From NCBI GenBank assembly GCA_026985945.1, contig JALSPN010000277.1:1-22492 (forward strand): a DNA stretch of 22,492 bases, given 5' to 3'. This document shows, in pieces, positions 6,449 to 14,894 of this stretch. The DNA is from Thermodesulfobacteriales bacterium (GTDB lineage: Bacteria > Desulfobacterota > Thermodesulfobacteria > Thermodesulfobacteriales > Thermodesulfatatoraceae). Within the stretch, counting starts at the first letter, position 1. Each line of letters begins with the position of its first letter. Under the pieces are notes generated by a model. It saw only the letters and a list, made by a program, of their open reading frames with translations, did no database searches and was not told the origin of the DNA. The translations under genes were made by a program, and so were the position numbers.

Positions 6449-8312
6449 GCCGGTAGGGGATCTGGGCTCCAGGGCTTGCCTGCGGCATCCTGAGAGGAAA
6501 GGCCAATAAATAGCTCTCCCCTTTTTGAGTGAAGGGATTTCCTCTTACATAGGTTACAAAAATTTCCTGCCCTACGATGGATATACCCTGCAGGGGGCCA
6601 TCAAAAGTCCCGGTAAGGGGCAGAAGAGAAAAGCCCATCACCGAGCGAGTAAGCACCAGAACTCCTCCGCTTTCATAAGCTGGTATGCCCGGTATCAGAT
6701 CCCGATGGGTGCTTTTGTTAGCAACCAGAAGCACTTCCTGGACTCCGTCCGCGTTGAGATCATAGACGATGGGATCCACCTCAGCACTTATGGCCATCTT
6801 GTAGTTGAGGTGCTTGGAACCGGCAGAAAAAGAAATGGAATAAATAGATCCTCCCACCTTACGGTTTGATTCCCAGATCTTCTTGCGGCCCTTGTAGATC
6901 TGGATCTTTTTGGCCCGGTTCAAAAAGAGGACCTCTCGCTGGCCATCACCATCCACATCGGCAAAAGCCGCTCCCAAAATTTGAAAATGTAGAGGGACTT
7001 CGATCTTGCGTTGATAGACAAGTTTTCCACCGGCTCCCGGGTGGACCTCATAGACCGGAAGGCCGAAGAAATTATCCTTATCGAAACTCTGGGCGAGAAG
7101 GGTCTCTTTCACTCCGTCGGCATCGAAATCAAAAAACCCTAGGATAAAATTGGCATCTTTGACAATCTCTTCGAATCGTCCCTGATAAAATCTCAGGAGA
7201 AGGCTTCGCATGCCTTCTCCCTCCACATAGACGTTAAGAGCTATCCAGCCTTTAGGTCCCAGAGAAAAATTGAGCACCTTACCGAAACCACGGTATTCAT
7301 AGCGCCAGGCCCCTGGGGCACGATATTTAGTAATGTAGAGGGTGGTGGGTGTAAGATAGACTATTTCTGGAGCACCGTCGCGATCGGCGTCTCCTACTTC
7401 AAGATCAATGACCACCTCGGAAAGATGCCCCACCTTCCGGAAACTCGGGGCCACAGGTTGCTGATAGGTAAGCGTTGAATAGGGATATCGACTCTGCACC
7501 TGGGGTTGTGGCGCTGCAGGAGGAGCGGCAGGAACCGGAGGCGGAGGAGGGGGAGGCACATAGTACCCCTTGGGAACCTGAGAAGGCCTTGGAGTTTGAG
7601 GTTTTGGTGGAGGTGGAGTTTGAGGAGGCTGAGACGTAGGCGGGCCTGAGGGTACCACCTGGGGCTTGGTGGGGGGAGCTCCTTCAGGCCCTCCTAAAAC
7701 TCCTGCCAGGCCATAGATCTGGAGGATCTCAAGTCTCCGGTTATAAACACGCACCCGCCTGCCATCTGTTACGAAGACAAGATCAATACCCTGTCTGGCA
7801 AGATACACCGGGGACAATTCCTCAAAATGGATCTCTTTGGCTATCTCAAAATGGAGATCTGGGAGTTTGGCCTTCAAAAGCGGAAGAAGCTCAAGGGCTG
7901 CTCCAGAGACAGTTTCTACGATCAGGACTTTCTGGTCCGCAAAGCGAATGGCCGGAAAACCCACTTTGATGTTTTCTTTGGCCTCAAGGATACGAGCAGT
8001 AGCAAAGTTCTCATACGTGTGGGTTACTTCTGCTTTTCCTACAGGGATCTTAAGAAAACCGAGGACTTTCTTGGTGGTGGGATGGACGATCTTTTTTCCC
8101 TGTTTGTAAACGGTGAAGAGGTCACCAGGATGAACTCCGTCAGCACGGCCTTTATCAAGGATGATCTCTGTCCCTTCGATACTGATTACCAAAGCAGAAA
8201 GAGGAGAAAAGTCTTGGTAAAGGTCTTCAAGGGTTTTGGCCTCAACCGTGAAAATCCAGAAAAGAAGAAACCCAAGGGCGAAGATTGCACTCTTCCATAT
8301 TCTCTCAAACAT
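6438..8312 (-). CDS. Secreted FG-GAP/VCBS repeat protein with FlgT-C-like domain
   Basis: A 624-residue exported protein. It has an N-terminal signal (hydrophobic to about 22, likely cleavage after VEA at 25). Residues about 38-110 resemble the FlgT C-terminal beta domain (ILDKGRADGVHPGDLFTVY). A mixed alpha/beta segment (126-200) follows, then a Pro-rich linker (about 212-272) with a run of seven prolines. The remainder is a beta-propeller-like part with four Asp-rich repeats of FG-GAP/VCBS style: DADRDGAPE (308-316), DFDADGVKE (395-403), DVDGDGQRE (452-460) and DLNADGVQE (518-526). These loops commonly bind calcium. It is probably periplasmic or outer-membrane associated; the function is unknown. 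AAGAAGGG precedes the ATG. It is transcribed away from the long intergenic region. Confidence 0.78.
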   Translation of the reverse strand: MFERIWKSAIFALGFLLFWIFTVEAKTLEDLYQDFSPLSALVISIEGTEIILDKGRADGVHPGDLFTVYKQGKKIVHPTTKKVLGFLKIPVGKAEVTHTYENFATARILEAKENIKVGFPAIRFADQKVLIVETVSGAALELLPLLKAKLPDLHFEIAKEIHFEELSPVYLARQGIDLVFVTDGRRVRVYNRRLEILQIYGLAGVLGGPEGAPPTKPQVVPSGPPTSQPPQTPPPPKPQTPRPSQVPKGYYVPPPPPPPVPAAPPAAPQPQVQSRYPYSTLTYQQPVAPSFRKVGHLSEVVIDLEVGDADRDGAPEIVYLTPTTLYITKYRAPGAWRYEYRGFGKVLNFSLGPKGWIALNVYVEGEGMRSLLLRFYQGRFEEIVKDANFILGFFDFDADGVKETLLAQSFDKDNFFGLPVYEVHPGAGGKLVYQRKIEVPLHFQILGAAFADVDGDGQREVLFLNRAKKIQIYKGRKKIWESNRKVGGSIYSISFSAGSKHLNYKMAISAEVDPIVYDLNADGVQEVLLVANKSTHRDLIPGIPAYESGGVLVLTRSVMGFSLLPLTGTFDGPLQGISIVGQEIFVTYVRGNPFTQKGESYLLAFPLRMPQASPGAQIPYRPTP

Positions 8313-8422
8313 AAGCCCTTCTTACCACAGGAGCATTAAAAGGGCCAGCCCTCCTAAATGTTTTTTACTTTGATTTCATTTCCTTATCGGACCGGAATTT
8401 AATTCATGGATATTTGCTACCA

Positions 8423-8632
8423 TAATTTCCGGTTAGCAAAGTAGAGAAGAGCTCTTCGGATATATTTCAAGGAAAATGCTCACTTTGAGTTTTTCACCCA
8501 AAGGGTGTGCTAGTGAGTGGCGAAGGGGATCTCCCTCCCCCTTATATGGGGAGGGACGGAGGGACGGGGGTCTACCCTCCCCCTGTCCCTCCTGCCCCTC
8601 CCTACGAGGGAGGGGGAATTAACCGGAAATTA
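8423..8632. repeat. Structured element framed by perfect 13-bp inverted repeats
   Basis: TAATTTCCGGTTA at 8423-8435 is the exact reverse complement of 8620-8632. Inside lie a CACCC/GGGTG hairpin (8495-8507) and a cluster of G/C-run hairpins (8533-8615). This looks like a small non-autonomous repeat or MITE-like element of about 210 bases. No transposase and no obvious target-site duplication are visible, so the mobile-element reading is an inference. Confidence 0.45.
8533..8615. repeat. Cluster of three G/C-run hairpins with G-quadruplex-type motifs on both strands
   Basis: Stem 1 is CCCTCCCC 8533-8540 with GGGGAGGG 8548-8555. Stem 2 is GGAGGGAC plus GGGGG (8558-8570) with CCCCC, a bulge, and GTCCCTCC (to 8592). 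Stem 3 is CCCCTCCCT 8595-8603 with AGGGAGGGG 8607-8615 around a three-base loop. Four G-runs of at least three occur on the plus strand (8548-8570) and on the minus strand (8575-8602). Confidence 0.7.
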
Positions 8633-8786
8633 CTCTTGAGTTTAGGCACATCCCCTTGAGGTTATCTAAGCTTGAGGTCTCTCTCTAGGACTTTCTCCTT
8701 CTTGCCGATTATGTAGGGTTTGGGCTGGCCAAATACTTCAAGAATACCCATTTTAAAGACAGAAAAATTTTCAAGGAGGTGGAAAG

Positions 8787-9407
8787 ATGCCGGTAGTGAT
8801 AGGACCTCAGGAGATAAAGGAATTTGACGTGGATAGCATGGCAATCAGGGTATTTTTAAAGGCCCTTGAAATTATTGGAGGCCCCCGCAAGCTCATCGAA
8901 TATCGTAATCTCACCTGGATCACCAGTCTCATGGAGGCCTCCTACGCCATCGTGCTGGCAGAAGAAGCTTTCAAGACCGAAGACGATATTGCGGATTTTC
9001 TGGGCCTTACCCGGCAGACGATTCGTAATATCCTGCGGGCGGAGCCGGAGCTGGTGTTGAAAAAGCTTGAGGGAGAGCTTCAGGAAAAGACACCCCGCGC
9101 CCACACCGCCGGTGGCCTGGCCAAACTGGCTTACAAGGAGATCAAAGAGGGGCACGACGCCCTGGTATTTTTCTCTGCGGTGCTTCAGGAAAGTGCAAAG
9201 GTGCTCGGTGTGGGCTGGCCGGCGGAGGTCCTGGCCCGCATCAAGGGGCTTTCCTGGCCGGCAGAGCCTGAGGAAATCGCTTCAAGGCTTGAAGGCCTCG
9301 TGGTAGAGGGAAAGAGTCTGGCAGCCCTCATCCGGGAGCATGAAGGCCCCGTCTCTCATCCGCGAAAGCTCTTACACTTTCTGGCACGGAAGATCAAGGA
9401 GGCTTAG
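8787..9407 (+). CDS. Helix-turn-helix protein, probable transcriptional regulator
   Basis: A 206-residue soluble protein with a clear helix-turn-helix at about 64-84 (TEDDIADFLGLTRQTIRNIL). The N-terminal part (15-60) carries KALEIIGGPRKLIEYRNLTWITSLMEASY in helical form, and the C-terminal half is alpha-helical with a repeated GLSWPAE/GVGWPAE. The N-terminal 95 residues remind me of the small regulatory domain found near KaiC-like proteins in archaea and thermophiles (TIGR03879), but this is from memory and needs a search. A strong AAGGAGGTG lies a few bases before the ATG. Its stop overlaps the convergent ABC permease stop by four bases. The target is unknown; the neighbouring exporter is one candidate. 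Confidence 0.7.
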   Translation: MPVVIGPQEIKEFDVDSMAIRVFLKALEIIGGPRKLIEYRNLTWITSLMEASYAIVLAEEAFKTEDDIADFLGLTRQTIRNILRAEPELVLKKLEGELQEKTPRAHTAGGLAKLAYKEIKEGHDALVFFSAVLQESAKVLGVGWPAEVLARIKGLSWPAEPEEIASRLEGLVVEGKSLAALIREHEGPVSHPRKLLHFLARKIKEA

Positions 9408-10138
9408 TCTCGAGCCCTGTCCACGGAATGGTAGGCCAGGAAGAGGCTTGCCAGGGCCAGGAGGACCAGAATGAAAAGGGATTCCCACCTGAGGCCCTCT
9501 CCGTAAGCGGCCTGACGGATCAGTCTGGTGGCGTGAGTCAGGGGGAGGGCCTTTAAAATTATCTGCACCAGAGGTGGCATATTTTCGATGGGGAAAAAGG
9601 TCCCCCCGAGAAAGGCCATAGGGGTAATGATGAAATTGGTCACCAGGGCTTGATCGGCATGGGATTTGATAATCATGGCAGAAGTTACCCCAAGGGCGGC
9701 AAAGACGAAGGCGTTTAAGATCACTCCCAGCCAGAAGGCAGGACCAAAAGAAAAAGACACCCCCGCCAGAGAGGTAATGAGAAGGATGACGGAGACGGAA
9801 AGAAGGGCCCGGGTGACTCCAGAGAGGGTTTCTCCCAGGACATAGGCCGCATTTGAGATGGGAGCGGCCTGGAATTCCTCAAAAACTTTGAGATAAAAAC
9901 GGGCCACGTTTATTTCCACATTGATCCCAAAGCCCTGGGTCATGGAAGAGGCCGCCACAAGCCCCGGAATGAGAAATTCGAGATAAGGTCTTCCGCCTAC
10001 CTGCAGGTGTTTGCCCAGGCCAAAGCCAAAAGCCACCAGATAAAGGGTGGGAGAGACGGAAAAGGAAAGGAGCATCCTCGGCAACCGGTGCCAGATGATA
10101 AGGATCTCTCGCAAATAGATCGCCCAGAAACCCTTCAT
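9404..10138 (-). CDS. ABC-2 type exporter, permease subunit
   Basis: A 244-residue integral membrane protein with about six membrane segments, in the ABC-2 (NodJ/DrrB/YadH-like) family. Typical features are a short cytoplasmic amphipathic start (FWAIYLREILIIWHR), FLIPGLVAASSM after the first segment pair, and the late motif FLGGTFFPIENMPPLVQIILKALPLTHATRLIR (approximate residues 175-207), which matches the family signature before the last segment. Its start overlaps the ATPase stop (ATGA), so the two form one transporter. The substrate cannot be told from sequence; relatives export drugs, polysaccharides or lipids. Confidence 0.88.
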   Translation of the reverse strand: MKGFWAIYLREILIIWHRLPRMLLSFSVSPTLYLVAFGFGLGKHLQVGGRPYLEFLIPGLVAASSMTQGFGINVEINVARFYLKVFEEFQAAPISNAAYVLGETLSGVTRALLSVSVILLITSLAGVSFSFGPAFWLGVILNAFVFAALGVTSAMIIKSHADQALVTNFIITPMAFLGGTFFPIENMPPLVQIILKALPLTHATRLIRQAAYGEGLRWESLFILVLLALASLFLAYHSVDRARD

Positions 10139-10983
10139 ACTTTTCGCCCCGTAAAGTGCACGAAGGCGTCTTCAAGACTTACGCGGCGGATGGTAACGGT
10201 TTCTGCCCGTTTGGTAAAGGTAAGGGCAAAACTTTCGGCCTCTTTACGGCTCCGAAAATATTTGGTTTCAAGGCCTTTTTCTCGCACAATATCCACCGCA
10301 AATTCTCCCAGACGCCCGATAAGGGCCCCGGGGGTGTCTTCGATAATGAGGCGCCCTTCGTCAATGAAGGCCACCCGGTCGGCCAGAAATTCCGCCTCTT
10401 CAATGTAGTGCGTGGTAAGGAGGATGGTGGTCCCCTGCTGCTGAATCATTTTGATAAGTCCCCAGAGTTTCCGTCTGATATGGGGGTCAAGCCCCACGGT
10501 GGGCTCATCCAGGAAAAGGATCCGGGGCCGGTGAAGAAGGGCCCTGATGATAAGCACCCGCCTTCGCATCCCCCCTGAAAGGGTGCGGACCCTGTGATTT
10601 TTTCGTTCCAGGAGGTCCGCAAACCGGAGAAGCTCCTGGCTGCGCCGGGCAATTTCTTTTCTTGAAAGCCCAAAGAGGAGGCCGTGAATGAGGAGGTTTT
10701 CCGCCACCGTGAGTTCCATATCGAGATTGATGGTTTGAGGCACAAGGCCGGCCATTTTTTTGGCTTTCACAGGAGAAGCGAAGACATCCACTTCGTAGAA
10801 AAAGGCCCTTCCAGAGGTAGGGCGTGTTAAGCCGCAGAGGATCCGGATGGTGGTGGTTTTTCCGGCGCCGTTGGGTCCCAAAAGGGCAAAAAGGCTTCCC
10901 GGGGCAATGCGAAAACTTATGCCGCGAAGGGCTTCAAGCCTCCCGTATCGTTTGGTGAGGTTCTCGACACGGACAGCGTCCAC
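10135..10983 (-). CDS. ABC-2 type exporter, ATP-binding subunit
   Basis: A 282-residue ABC ATPase. Walker A is GPNGAGKTT (about 36-44), followed by the Q-loop LVPQTINLD, signature LSGGMRRRV, Walker B RILFLDEPTVGLD and H-loop TTHYIEEAE. A C-terminal 70-residue extension (EFAVDIV onward, ending VSLEDAFVHFTGR) is typical of DrrA/CcmA-type exporters. The start is read as GTG at 10983, only two bases after the leuS stop, with no clear ribosome binding site, so translation is likely coupled to leuS. It partners with the permease at 9404-10138. Confidence 0.92.
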   Translation of the reverse strand: MDAVRVENLTKRYGRLEALRGISFRIAPGSLFALLGPNGAGKTTTIRILCGLTRPTSGRAFFYEVDVFASPVKAKKMAGLVPQTINLDMELTVAENLLIHGLLFGLSRKEIARRSQELLRFADLLERKNHRVRTLSGGMRRRVLIIRALLHRPRILFLDEPTVGLDPHIRRKLWGLIKMIQQQGTTILLTTHYIEEAEFLADRVAFIDEGRLIIEDTPGALIGRLGEFAVDIVREKGLETKYFRSRKEAESFALTFTKRAETVTIRRVSLEDAFVHFTGRKV

Positions 10984-10985
10984 TT

Positions 10986-13580
10986 TTAGCGGGCCACAAA
11001 GTTAATCAGCCGACCGGGGACAAAAACCACTTTCTTGATCTCTTTGCCCTCAAGGTGTCTTCTAACCCTTTCGCTGGCAAGAGCCAGTCTTTTGACCTCT
11101 TCCTCTCCGGCCCCTGCAGGCACCTGGAGCTGGTCTCGAACCTTGCCATTTACCTGCACCACCATGTTTATTACATCCTCTTTAAGGGCGGCTTCCTCAT
11201 AAGAGGGCCAGGAGGCATCAGCTATCAGGCCTTCCTTCCCCAGGGCCTGCCAGAGTTCCTCGCAGAGATGGGGTGCCATGGGGGATAAGAGAAGGAGGAT
11301 GGCCTCGGTGGTCTCCCGCATCACCTCCCAGAAGGGAGGCTTTTTCGAGGCCTTGTTAAGAGTTTCAAAGCAGAGGTTTACCAGTTCCATAATGGCTGCG
11401 ATGGCGGTGTTGAAATGGTAGCGTTCTTCGATATCCTGGGTGACTTTTTTGATAGTCTGATGGGTCTTTCGGCGCAGGGCCTTTAATTCTTCGGGAAGTT
11501 CCTGATGCTTTCCCTTGAAGGGAGAGACGGCCCTTAATTCCTCAAGGTTTTCATCCACCAGGCGAAATACCCGCTGCAGAAAACGATAGGCGCCCTCAAG
11601 GCCCTGATCACTCCACTCCAGGTCTCTTTCTGGTGGCGCGGCAAAGAGGATAAAAAGCCTTACGGCATCGGCCCCGTAAAGCTCGATCATCTTGGCCGGA
11701 TCAACCACGTTGCACTTGCTCTTGGACATCTTTTCAAAACGCCCTACCTCCACCTCGGCCTGACAGCCCTCTTTGAGACACCTTCCTTCCGGAGACACCT
11801 CTTCCGGATAGAGCCAGCCGTGCCGGGGGCAGCGATAAGTTTCCTTAAGGACCATCCCCTGGGTCAAAAGACGCTCGAAAGGTTCGTCAATCTCAAGATA
11901 TCCGAGATCACGGAGCACCTTGGTAAAGAAACGGGCGTAGAGGAGATGAAGGATGGCGTGTTCGATTCCGCCGATGTATTGGTCCACCGGAAGCCAGAAG
12001 GAGACTTTGTCTTTTTCAAGGGGTTCTCTGGCCCTGGGACAGGCAAAGCGGGCGAAATACCAGGAAGATTCTACAAAGGTGTCAAAGGTATCTGTTTCGC
12101 GGCGGGCAGGAGCCCCGCATCTGGGGCAGACGGTTTCCACAAATTCTTTAAGCCTTGGTAGAGGGGAACGGCCGTGTTCATCAAGCTCCGCCTCAAGGGG
12201 GAGTTTGACCGGCAGGTTTTCGATCTTCTCTGGCACTATGCCGCACTTTTCGCAATAGATCACCGGGATAGGGCACCCCCAGTAGCGTTGTCTTGAAACC
12301 CCCCAATCTCTCAAACGGTAAGTAATTTTCGGGCGGCCAAGGCCCTTTTCCTCAAGAAAGGCGACGATTTTTTTCTTCCCCTCTTCGCTTGGAAGGCCGT
12401 CAAAGGGGCCGGAATTTACCATCACACCGGGCTCTTCATAGGCGGCTTCCATGGTCGAGGGGTCAAGTTCCCCCTCTTGAGGACGAATAACAACTTTTAT
12501 GGGAAGGCCATACTTTTTGGCAAACTCAAAATCCCGCTGATCGTGGGCCGGCACCGCCATCACCGCCCCGGTTCCGTATTCCATGAGGACAAAATTGGCG
12601 GCAAAGACCGGCAGGCGCTCACCGGTTAAGGGGTGTCTGGCGTAGGCCTTAAGGAAAAGTCCTTTCTTTTCTGCCAGCCCTTCTTCGATACGGCGCCTCT
12701 CGCGGCGTGTCTCTTTGAGAAAGACCTCGACTTCTTTTAAAAGTTCCGGGTCTCTGGCGGCCAGTTTCCGCGCCAGGGGATGTTCCGGAGAAAGGCTGAT
12801 AAAGGTTACGCCGTAGAGGGTATCGGGCCGGGTGGTGAAGACCACGATTTCTTCGGCAAGCTCCTCAAGGGGGAAGCGGATCTCGGCGCCTTCACTCTTT
12901 CCAATCCAGTTGATCTGCATGGCGAGGACCTTCTCCGGCCACTTGCCCCGCAGTTTTTCGATATCCCGCAGCAGCTCTTCGGCATAAGCGGTAATTTTGA
13001 GAAACCAGCCCTCCATCTCTTTAAGGGTTACCTCTTCACCACAACGCCAGCAGCGTCCGTCTTCCACCTGCTCGTTGGCCAGCACGGTTTGACAATGTTC
13101 ACACCAGTTTACGGTGGTTTTCTTGCGGTAGGCCAGGCCGCGCTCAAGCATTTCGATAAAGAAGCGTTGCTCGTGCTGGTAATAATCCGGGTCACAGGTG
13201 GCAAACTCCCTCTCCCAATCATAGGAAAACCCCAGGCGTTTGAGCTGGCGGCGCATGTAAGCGATGTTTTCATAGGTCCACTTGGCAGGATGGGTGCCGT
13301 GCTTCAGGGCGGCGTTTTCTGCCGGCAGCCCGAAGGCGTCCCAGCCCATGGGGTGGAGGACGTTTGCCCCGCGCATTTTCCGAAAGCGCGCAATGACGTC
13401 TCCGATGGAGTAGTTGCGCACGTGGCCCATGTGAATACGACCCGAAGGGTAGGGAAACATCTCAAGCACGTAATATTTGGGGCGGGCGGGATCCAGATCC
13501 TGAGCACGGAAAGTCCCGCGCCTTTCCCATTCTTTTTGCCACTTCTCTTCGATGGCCGCGAAATCATATTTGCGCGCCAT
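10986..13580 (-). CDS. leuS: Leucyl-tRNA synthetase
   Basis: Charges tRNA-Leu with leucine. Class I signatures are HMGH (in [16 protein letters not shown]) and KMSKSK, followed by [20 protein letters not shown]. The CP1 editing domain is present, with [12 protein letters not shown] and [13 protein letters not shown], so post-transfer editing residues are in place. A zinc knuckle (WCEHC, then RCWRCGEE) sits before the editing domain. A second Cys/His cluster (CPRHGW, CLKEGC) lies just ahead of KMSKSK. The C-terminal anticodon and tail domains end normally. The ATG at 13580 (MARKYDF) was chosen because GGAGG sits six bases upstream; an in-frame TTG at 13598 would add six residues and overlap icd. 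It follows icd by 14 bases. Confidence 0.97.
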   Translation of the reverse strand: MARKYDFAAIEEKWQKEWERRGTFRAQDLDPARPKYYVLEMFPYPSGRIHMGHVRNYSIGDVIARFRKMRGANVLHPMGWDAFGLPAENAALKHGTHPAKWTYENIAYMRRQLKRLGFSYDWEREFATCDPDYYQHEQRFFIEMLERGLAYRKKTTVNWCEHCQTVLANEQVEDGRCWRCGEEVTLKEMEGWFLKITAYAEELLRDIEKLRGKWPEKVLAMQINWIGKSEGAEIRFPLEELAEEIVVFTTRPDTLYGVTFISLSPEHPLARKLAARDPELLKEVEVFLKETRRERRRIEEGLAEKKGLFLKAYARHPLTGERLPVFAANFVLMEYGTGAVMAVPAHDQRDFEFAKKYGLPIKVVIRPQEGELDPSTMEAAYEEPGVMVNSGPFDGLPSEEGKKKIVAFLEEKGLGRPKITYRLRDWGVSRQRYWGCPIPVIYCEKCGIVPEKIENLPVKLPLEAELDEHGRSPLPRLKEFVETVCPRCGAPARRETDTFDTFVESSWYFARFACPRAREPLEKDKVSFWLPVDQYIGGIEHAILHLLYARFFTKVLRDLGYLEIDEPFERLLTQGMVLKETYRCPRHGWLYPEEVSPEGRCLKEGCQAEVEVGRFEKMSKSKCNVVDPAKMIELYGADAVRLFILFAAPPERDLEWSDQGLEGAYRFLQRVFRLVDENLEELRAVSPFKGKHQELPEELKALRRKTHQTIKKVTQDIEERYHFNTAIAAIMELVNLCFETLNKASKKPPFWEVMRETTEAILLLLSPMAPHLCEELWQALGKEGLIADASWPSYEEAALKEDVINMVVQVNGKVRDQLQVPAGAGEEEVKRLALASERVRRHLEGKEIKKVVFVPGRLINFVAR

Positions 13581-13594
13581 TTTTGGCCTCCGCT

Positions 13595-14821
13595 TCAAAG
13601 TTCTTTGATTTTTTCCACCACGTATTGGCCAAATTCAGAGCATTTTACCTCCCTGGCCCCTTCGATCTGGCGGGCCAGGTCATAAGTCACGACCTTTTCC
13701 TGCACGGCCCGGGAGATGCCCTCCCAGATGAGTTCTTTTACCTCTTTCCAGCCGAGATATTCAAACATCATGGCCCCGGAAAGGATCACCGAACTGGGGT
13801 TTACTTTATCAAGCCCCGCGTATTTAGGAGCCGATCCGTGGGTGGCCTCAAAAACGGCGTATCCGTCTCCGATATTGGCCCCGGGGGCCATCCCAAGCCC
13901 TCCCACCTGAGCTGCCAGGGCATCAGACATGTAATCTCCGTTGAGATTGGGCATGGCAAGAACGTCATATTCCGCAGGTCTTAAAAGGGCCCACTGAAAC
14001 ATGGCGTCTGCAATGCGATCGTTTACAAGAATTTTTCCTTCCGGGAGCTTGCCTTCATACTTTTCCCAGAGTTCGTCTTCGGTAACGGTGACTTCGCCAA
14101 ACTCTTCCCGGGCCAGTTCGTAGCCCCAGTTGCGAAAGGCCCCTTCTGTGTATTTCATGATGTTTCCTTTGTGCACCAGGGTTACGCTGCGGCGGCCATA
14201 ATCCAGGGCATATTGAATGGCCTTGCGCACGTGACGCCTGGTGCCGAAGCGGCTGATGGGTTTGATGCCAATGCCAGAGTCTTCTCTTATTTCTTTGCCA
14301 AGCTCTTCCCGAAGGAAGGCGATAATCCTTCTGGCTTCTTTGGAGCCCGCCTCCCATTCGATACCGGCGTAAACGTCTTCGGTGTTTTCCCGGAATACTA
14401 CCATATCCACCAGCTCGGGGTGTTTGACCGGGCTTGGCACTCCCGGGACCCACTTGACCGGCCGCACGCAGGAGTAAAGATCCAGCACCTGGCGGATGGT
14501 AACATTTAGGCTCCGGAACCCCCCGCCTACAGGAGTTGTAAGGGGGCCTTTGATGGAGACCACGTGCTCCCGCATGGCCTGGATGGTCTCTTCCGGAAGG
14601 TAATTTCCTGTTTCCCGGTAGGCCTTTTCCCCGGCAAGGATTTCCTTCCAGTGGACTTTACGCCTGCCACCGTAGGCCTTTTCCACCGCGGCGTTCCATA
14701 CGGGAAGGGCCGCCCGCATGATGTCTGGCCCGGTGCCATCGCCTTCGATGTAAGGAATGATAGGTTCGTCTGGCACGATGAGCTTGTGATCTTCGGTGAG
14801 TCTGATCTTTTCAGCCGCCAT
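13595..14821 (-). CDS. icd: Isocitrate dehydrogenase, NADP-dependent type
   Basis: Oxidises isocitrate to 2-oxoglutarate and CO2 with NADP+, or runs in reverse for CO2 fixation. At 408 residues it is near the E. coli length. Signatures are [10 protein letters not shown], the substrate serine loop [10 protein letters not shown] (the serine phosphorylated by AceK in E. coli), [68 protein letters not shown], and [10 protein letters not shown]. Lys-Tyr in that last motif and the downstream [11 protein letters not shown] (Tyr and Arg) correspond to the NADP-binding residues of E. coli Icd, so NADP specificity is expected. An ideal AAGGAGGAATT precedes the ATG. It heads a minus-strand run with leuS and the ABC genes. 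Confidence 0.96.
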   Translation of the reverse strand: MAAEKIRLTEDHKLIVPDEPIIPYIEGDGTGPDIMRAALPVWNAAVEKAYGGRRKVHWKEILAGEKAYRETGNYLPEETIQAMREHVVSIKGPLTTPVGGGFRSLNVTIRQVLDLYSCVRPVKWVPGVPSPVKHPELVDMVVFRENTEDVYAGIEWEAGSKEARRIIAFLREELGKEIREDSGIGIKPISRFGTRRHVRKAIQYALDYGRRSVTLVHKGNIMKYTEGAFRNWGYELAREEFGEVTVTEDELWEKYEGKLPEGKILVNDRIADAMFQWALLRPAEYDVLAMPNLNGDYMSDALAAQVGGLGMAPGANIGDGYAVFEATHGSAPKYAGLDKVNPSSVILSGAMMFEYLGWKEVKELIWEGISRAVQEKVVTYDLARQIEGAREVKCSEFGQYVVEKIKEL

Positions 14822-14859
14822 AATTCCTCCTTTTTCTTCTAAACTTCCGCTGCGCGTCT

Positions 14860-14888
14860 TTTAAAACACGAATTGTTTGTGATATCAA
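14860..14888 (-). promoter_or_regulatory. Candidate promoter for icd-leuS
   Basis: On the minus strand, TTGATA (14888-14883), a 17-base spacer and TTTAAA (14865-14860), leaving about 35 bases of leader before the icd ATG. The 73-base gap must also hold the promoter of the divergent DUF89 gene. Confidence 0.35.
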
Positions 14889-14894
14889 CAAGTT

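Larger units (their letters stand above)
8313..8786. other. Longest gene-free region, containing structured repeat DNA
   Basis: Between two divergently transcribed genes. No convincing gene was found. It contains a short hairpin near 8350-8361 (AGGGC/GCCCT on the minus strand), the inverted-repeat-framed element at 8423-8632, and a 146-base stretch before the HTH gene that ends in its ribosome binding site. Promoters for both flanking genes should lie here, but no strong -35/-10 pair stood out. Confidence 0.6.

Noticed and set aside
12780..13685. A 301-codon plus-strand open frame opposite leuS
   Set aside because: It lies over the conserved catalytic and editing parts of leuS on the other strand, has no ribosome binding site or recognisable motif, and is a shadow.
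14872..14890. An FNR/CRP-like half-palindrome (TTGTGATATCAA) between icd and the DUF89 gene
   Set aside because: The arms do not match with the required symmetry; only the central GATATC is palindromic.
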